Origin: Methanobacterium sp.
GTDB lineage: Archaea > Methanobacteriota > Methanobacteria > Methanobacteriales > Methanobacteriaceae
Assembly (NCBI GenBank): GCA_003151535.1
Contig: PLXT01000042.1
Location: 1-16,945 of the forward strand
DNA length: 16,945 bases
Reading direction: 5' to 3'
The notes beneath the pieces are model-generated. The model had not been told where the DNA came from, searched no databases, and saw only the letters and a program-made list of their open reading frames with translations. Made by a program: the position numbers and the translations under genes. Every line of letters begins with the position of its first letter. The stretch's first letter is position 1. This document shows, piece after piece, positions 14,750 through 16,945 of this stretch.

Positions 14750-14802
14750 TTTCGCAAAATCTTAACGATTTTTTAAATAGAATTACCAGTTATATAGAGG
14801 AT

Positions 14803-15132
14803 TTGTTCAATTATGATGTTGTGATGATCTTACCAGATAATGACAACAATCATCTTAAAATTGCTTCACGTAAAGGCAACAATGTAAAATTTGATAATCG
14901 TGATTTAGGTCTTGCTAACTGGGTTTTTGAACATGAAAAATCAGCAGGATACAGTACAGATACATTGTCATCTTCAAAATGGTATTATCTTCCATTAAGT
15001 GCTCATAAATCAAGATTAGGAGTTTTAGCTGTTGCACCCTATAAATCTGATATTACTAATGAACAAAAACATCTTCTTAATGCATACACTAGTATAGTGT
15101 CAATTGCTCTGGCAAATTATTTAAAGAAATAA
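14803..15132 (+). CDS. KdpD-like sensor, C-terminal GAF part (frameshifted away from its N-terminus)
   Basis: 109 aa from a TTG with no ribosome binding site. The real domain begins earlier in this frame, at about 14716, with ASLYDFSRDL. The section ANWVFEHEKSAGYSTDTL followed by YYLPLSAHKSRLGVLAV is the KdpD-type GAF signature, so this is the continuation of the preceding gene. Joined, the protein would be about 658 aa. It stops with ANYLKK and TAA directly after the GAF domain. No HisKA or HATPase domain follows in any frame before the convergent gene at 15184, so it appears to be a kinase-less KdpD of the sort known in some cyanobacteria. It would need a partner to signal. Confidence 0.85.
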   Translation: MFNYDVVMILPDNDNNHLKIASRKGNNVKFDNRDLGLANWVFEHEKSAGYSTDTLSSSKWYYLPLSAHKSRLGVLAVAPYKSDITNEQKHLLNAYTSIVSIALANYLKK

Positions 15133-15152
15133 AAAAAAACTTATCAAAAGTT
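15131..15152 (-). terminator. Minus-strand terminator after the isochorismatase-fold gene
   Basis: On the minus strand AACTT-TTGAT-AAGTT (15152-15138) is a 5-bp hairpin running straight into nine T (15139-15131). It lies 32 nt past the stop at 15184 of the minus-strand hydrolase fragment and directly beyond the stop of the plus-strand KdpD-like gene. Confidence 0.55.
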
Positions 15153-15183
15153 ATAATCATAAAAAAAAGAATTTCAGGTTTAT

Positions 15184-15411
15184 TTATTCCTTAGATGGAA
15201 CCATTTTATTGTTATTATAGGCTGTTGAAGTGTCTAAAAGATAACCCCAACTTGGAAGATGTTCCCTAAATATCATGGCCATTGGCCATCCCTTGGCTTC
15301 ATCACGACGCCAGTCAGCCTGGAGTTCTGCTGCCACAGACCACCAGTTTCGAACCTTAACGCCTGCCTGACTAAGTAACGATATAGTAGCACCCTTTTCA
15401 TGTTCACTCAC
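15184..15411 (-). CDS. YcaC-type isochorismatase-fold hydrolase, C-terminal part (frameshifted)
   Basis: 75 aa from a GTG inside the preceding gene's 3' end. In this frame, reading further upstream gives DAGGAV before SEHEKGATISLL, which continues the core sheet of the YcaC-like family (usual form: GYDVxxVxDASG, then an alpha helix). The remainder, QAGVKVRNWWSVAAELQADWRRDE and the tail YLLDTSTAY, is the conserved C-terminal region of YcaC-like hydrolases. It has no catalytic residue of its own and only makes sense joined to the next entry. Joined length would be about 223 aa, close to the family norm of about 210. Confidence 0.82.
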   Translation of the reverse strand: MSEHEKGATISLLSQAGVKVRNWWSVAAELQADWRRDEAKGWPMAMIFREHLPSWGYLLDTSTAYNNNKMVPSKE

Positions 15412-15854
15412 AGCTCCACCGGCATCATTACTCCGTGGACATCATAACCTTCAGTAACAGCATCAAGAGCAGGAAATTGTAGACATGTGGAATCTGTCAT
15501 GCCCGCAATTATAAGCTTCTTTCTCTCAAGAGAATCTACAGCTTTACGGAACTCTGGCCAGCGCCAAGCATTAATAACTCCGGGCCGTCTTAAAACTTCT
15601 ATATCTGGAAACAATTCTTTGAGTTCTGGAAGAATTGGACCATTAGGGCCCCAGTCAACACTAGTTGTCAGTATAACTGGTAGTTCAAATAATTTAGCCG
15701 TTTTTGCAAGTCCTAAAAGATTATTTCTAAATTCTTCAGGAGACATATCACGAGTCAACTGCATTAACCCAACTTGATGGTCAATAAGTAATAATGCAGC
15801 ATTATCTGATGTTGAAAAATCATAAGGTCCTTCATTTTCCCTGTACTCACTCAT
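15408..15854 (-). CDS. YcaC-type isochorismatase-fold hydrolase, N-terminal part (frameshifted)
   Basis: 148 aa of a cysteine hydrolase of the isochorismatase superfamily. D25 in LLLIDHQVGLM and C124 in AGMTDSTCLQFPALDA are the expected catalytic residues, and RRPGVINAW at 89-97 is a family stretch. After GYDVHGVM the frame runs into MPVEL and stops; the other frame supplies DAGGAVSEHEKG. One missing base within GTAATGATGCC (minus strand, about 15420-15430) accounts for the break. Start ATG is supported by GGGGGAG with short spacing. It lies 48 nt downstream of the pirin gene on the same strand and is probably cotranscribed. The substrate of YcaC-like enzymes is not established. Confidence 0.85.
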   Translation of the reverse strand: MSEYRENEGPYDFSTSDNAALLLIDHQVGLMQLTRDMSPEEFRNNLLGLAKTAKLFELPVILTTSVDWGPNGPILPELKELFPDIEVLRRPGVINAWRWPEFRKAVDSLERKKLIIAGMTDSTCLQFPALDAVTEGYDVHGVMMPVEL

Positions 15855-15902
15855 CTTACTCCCCCATGTTTACTTATTAAATTCTTAATCTAAAAATAGG
15901 AA

Positions 15903-16769
15903 TTATTTAACAAATTCATGATTTTGAAGGTCTGTTAGGGCCTGTTCAATTTCATCTGTAGTGTTCATCACAAACGGTCCATATCGGGCAATAGGTTCAT
16001 TAAGTGGTTTTCCAGAGATTAATAAGAATCTTAAGGGGGTTTCGGTAGATTTAGCTTTAATATATTCTCCGTCACTAAATATTGCCATTTTTATAGCCTT
16101 TACAAGTGTTCCATGGTCTGGAGCTTCTTCATCAGATTCTCCAAAGATCCCTTCTCCTTTAAAAACATAGGCAAATGCTGTATGGCCTTGTGATATTGGT
16201 TGTTCAAACGAGGAACCAACAGGAATATTTACATCTAAATACATTGGATCCGCAAATATCTCTGTTACAGCACCTTTAACTCCCTCAATTTCTCCTGCTA
16301 TAATCTTTACAACAACCCCATCTTCAGAATGTATTTCTGGAATTCTGGATGATTTAACTTCCTGATAACGCGGTGTAGTCATCTTTAGTTTAGCGGGTAG
16401 ATTTACCCAAAGTTGAAATCCTTCCATCTTCCCTTTGTATGGTCTTGGCATTTCCTCATGGATAATTCCACTACCCGAAGTCATCCACTGTACATCATCA
16501 CCTTCTAATGTTCCTTTATTACCCATACTATCTCTATGATTAACCATACCATCTAAGAGATAGGTTACTGTTTCAATTCCTCTGTGTGGATGCATTGGAA
16601 AACCTGCTAGATAATCTTGAGGATCATCTGAACCAAAATGATCAAAGAGTAGAAATGGATCGAGATAATCCAATTTTTGTGTCGCAATACTCCTTTGTAA
16701 TCTTACACCAGCACCTTCCATAACGTATATTGGATCAATAATTTCAACAACTTTTCGAAGGTTTTTCAT
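15903..16769 (-). CDS. Pirin family protein (cupin)
   Basis: 288 aa, full length. The N-terminal cupin contains FDHFG at 42-46, PMHPHRGIETVTYLLDG at 58-74 and SGSGIIHEEMP at 98-108. H60, H62, H104 and E106 correspond to the metal ligands of pirins. The C-terminal domain ends with the family stretch ARYGPFVMNTTDEIEQA. Pirins bind Fe or another metal; some show quercetin 2,3-dioxygenase activity in vitro, others act as redox-dependent regulators, so the role here is open. It is first in a likely two-gene operon with the YcaC-like hydrolase, a pairing seen in bacteria. The ribosome binding site is weak (GTGA). Its promoter carries an inverted repeat listed separately. Bacterial-type genes like these suggest transfer, though pirins also occur in methanogens. 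Confidence 0.92.
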   Translation of the reverse strand: MKNLRKVVEIIDPIYVMEGAGVRLQRSIATQKLDYLDPFLLFDHFGSDDPQDYLAGFPMHPHRGIETVTYLLDGMVNHRDSMGNKGTLEGDDVQWMTSGSGIIHEEMPRPYKGKMEGFQLWVNLPAKLKMTTPRYQEVKSSRIPEIHSEDGVVVKIIAGEIEGVKGAVTEIFADPMYLDVNIPVGSSFEQPISQGHTAFAYVFKGEGIFGESDEEAPDHGTLVKAIKMAIFSDGEYIKAKSTETPLRFLLISGKPLNEPIARYGPFVMNTTDEIEQALTDLQNHEFVK

Positions 16770-16840
16770 TTATTTTCACATCAATTTTTTTTAATAATTT
16801 ATATTTTAAAATTAAACCAACTAATCTTAAGAGAATTTCT

Positions 16841-16861
16841 ATAAACCTCTAAACTTGAGGT
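16841..16861 (-). promoter_or_regulatory. Probable pirin promoter with an inverted repeat abutting the TATA box
   Basis: ACCTC (16845-16849) and GAGGT (16857-16861) form an inverted repeat with a 7-nt centre. On the minus strand it reads ACCTCAAGTTTAGAGGT and runs straight into TTTATAGA, a TATA-like box (16848-16841). The start point would be near 16818, about 50 nt before the ATG at 16769. The half-sites ACCTC/CTTGAGGT resemble MerR/SoxR-type operators, but the spacing is 3 bp shorter than in SoxR boxes, so the regulator class is uncertain. Confidence 0.4.
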
Positions 16862-16945
16862 ATGATACAAATCATTAAATAATTAATATTTTCAAATACG
16901 CCTTTAGACAAGTATTTTTCCATTTAAAGGAATTGAAACTGTTTA

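Noticed and set aside
15133..15183. Hidden continuation of the KdpD-like gene into a histidine kinase after a further frameshift
   Set aside because: All three frames after 15132 are short, A-rich and end within the 51-nt gap before the convergent gene; no kinase motif is present.
16930..16945. GGAATTGAAAC-GTTTA-like end of the window, reminiscent of a CRISPR repeat 3' end
   Set aside because: Only one occurrence of a short, common A/T-rich motif, unlike the repeat at 1-356; nothing repeats it.

Overview
The window looks like a piece of a Methanobacterium-type methanogen chromosome (order Methanobacteriales). The signs are strong A+T richness, long A/T-only intergenic stretches, archaeal TATA boxes with either GGAGG-type ribosome binding sites or leaderless starts, two DUF5518-type membrane proteins, an archaeal TFE-type transcription factor, two archaeal ether-lipid type enzymes (UbiA prenyltransferase and geranylgeranyl reductase), and a tRNA-Lys without an encoded CCA end. 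The genus is inferred; no rRNA or methanogenesis gene is present.

Layout. 1-356: the right-hand end of a CRISPR array (six repeats, five spacers), without cas genes in the window. 357-2127: mostly A/T-rich DNA holding one zinc-ribbon/DUF5518 gene on the minus strand whose start appears broken, and a 28-bp inverted repeat with the 11-6-11 layout of Xer/dif sites. 2128-7547: membrane and lipid genes: AI-2E family permease (+), UbiA prenyltransferase (-), an internally triplicated membrane protein with a sequon-rich loop (+), a 50-aa DUF3096-like protein (+), a geranylgeranyl reductase (+) and a DUF5518 protein (+). 7630-11342: an MFS transporter (+) convergent with a two-gene minus-strand operon in which gshA (glutamate-cysteine ligase) precedes a GshF-type ATP-grasp glutathione synthetase; together they equal the bifunctional bacterial GshF cut in two. 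11925-11998: tRNA-Lys(CTT), minus strand. 12470-15854: three genes, each broken by one small lesion: a TFE alpha-like factor (in-frame TAA), a KdpD-like sensor (frameshift) and a YcaC-type isochorismatase-fold hydrolase (frameshift). 15903-16769: an intact pirin upstream of the hydrolase on the same strand, with an inverted repeat abutting its TATA box.

How the genes work together. gshA and gshB should make gamma-glutamylcysteine and then glutathione or a related tripeptide, unusual for a methanogen and probably acquired from bacteria. Pirin and the hydrolase form a likely operon of the kind often linked to quinone, flavonoid or redox stress. The UbiA and geranylgeranyl reductase proteins belong to families that act in sequence in archaeal lipid assembly, but they are in separate transcription units and may be paralogues with other substrates.

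The strongest observations are the run of broken genes at 12.5-15.9 kb (real decay or consensus error), the split GshF pair, the dif-like palindrome, and the TFE reading frame interrupted by one stop codon. No wholly new defence or mobile system could be supported. Family assignments rest on recognising conserved motifs, not on database searches.
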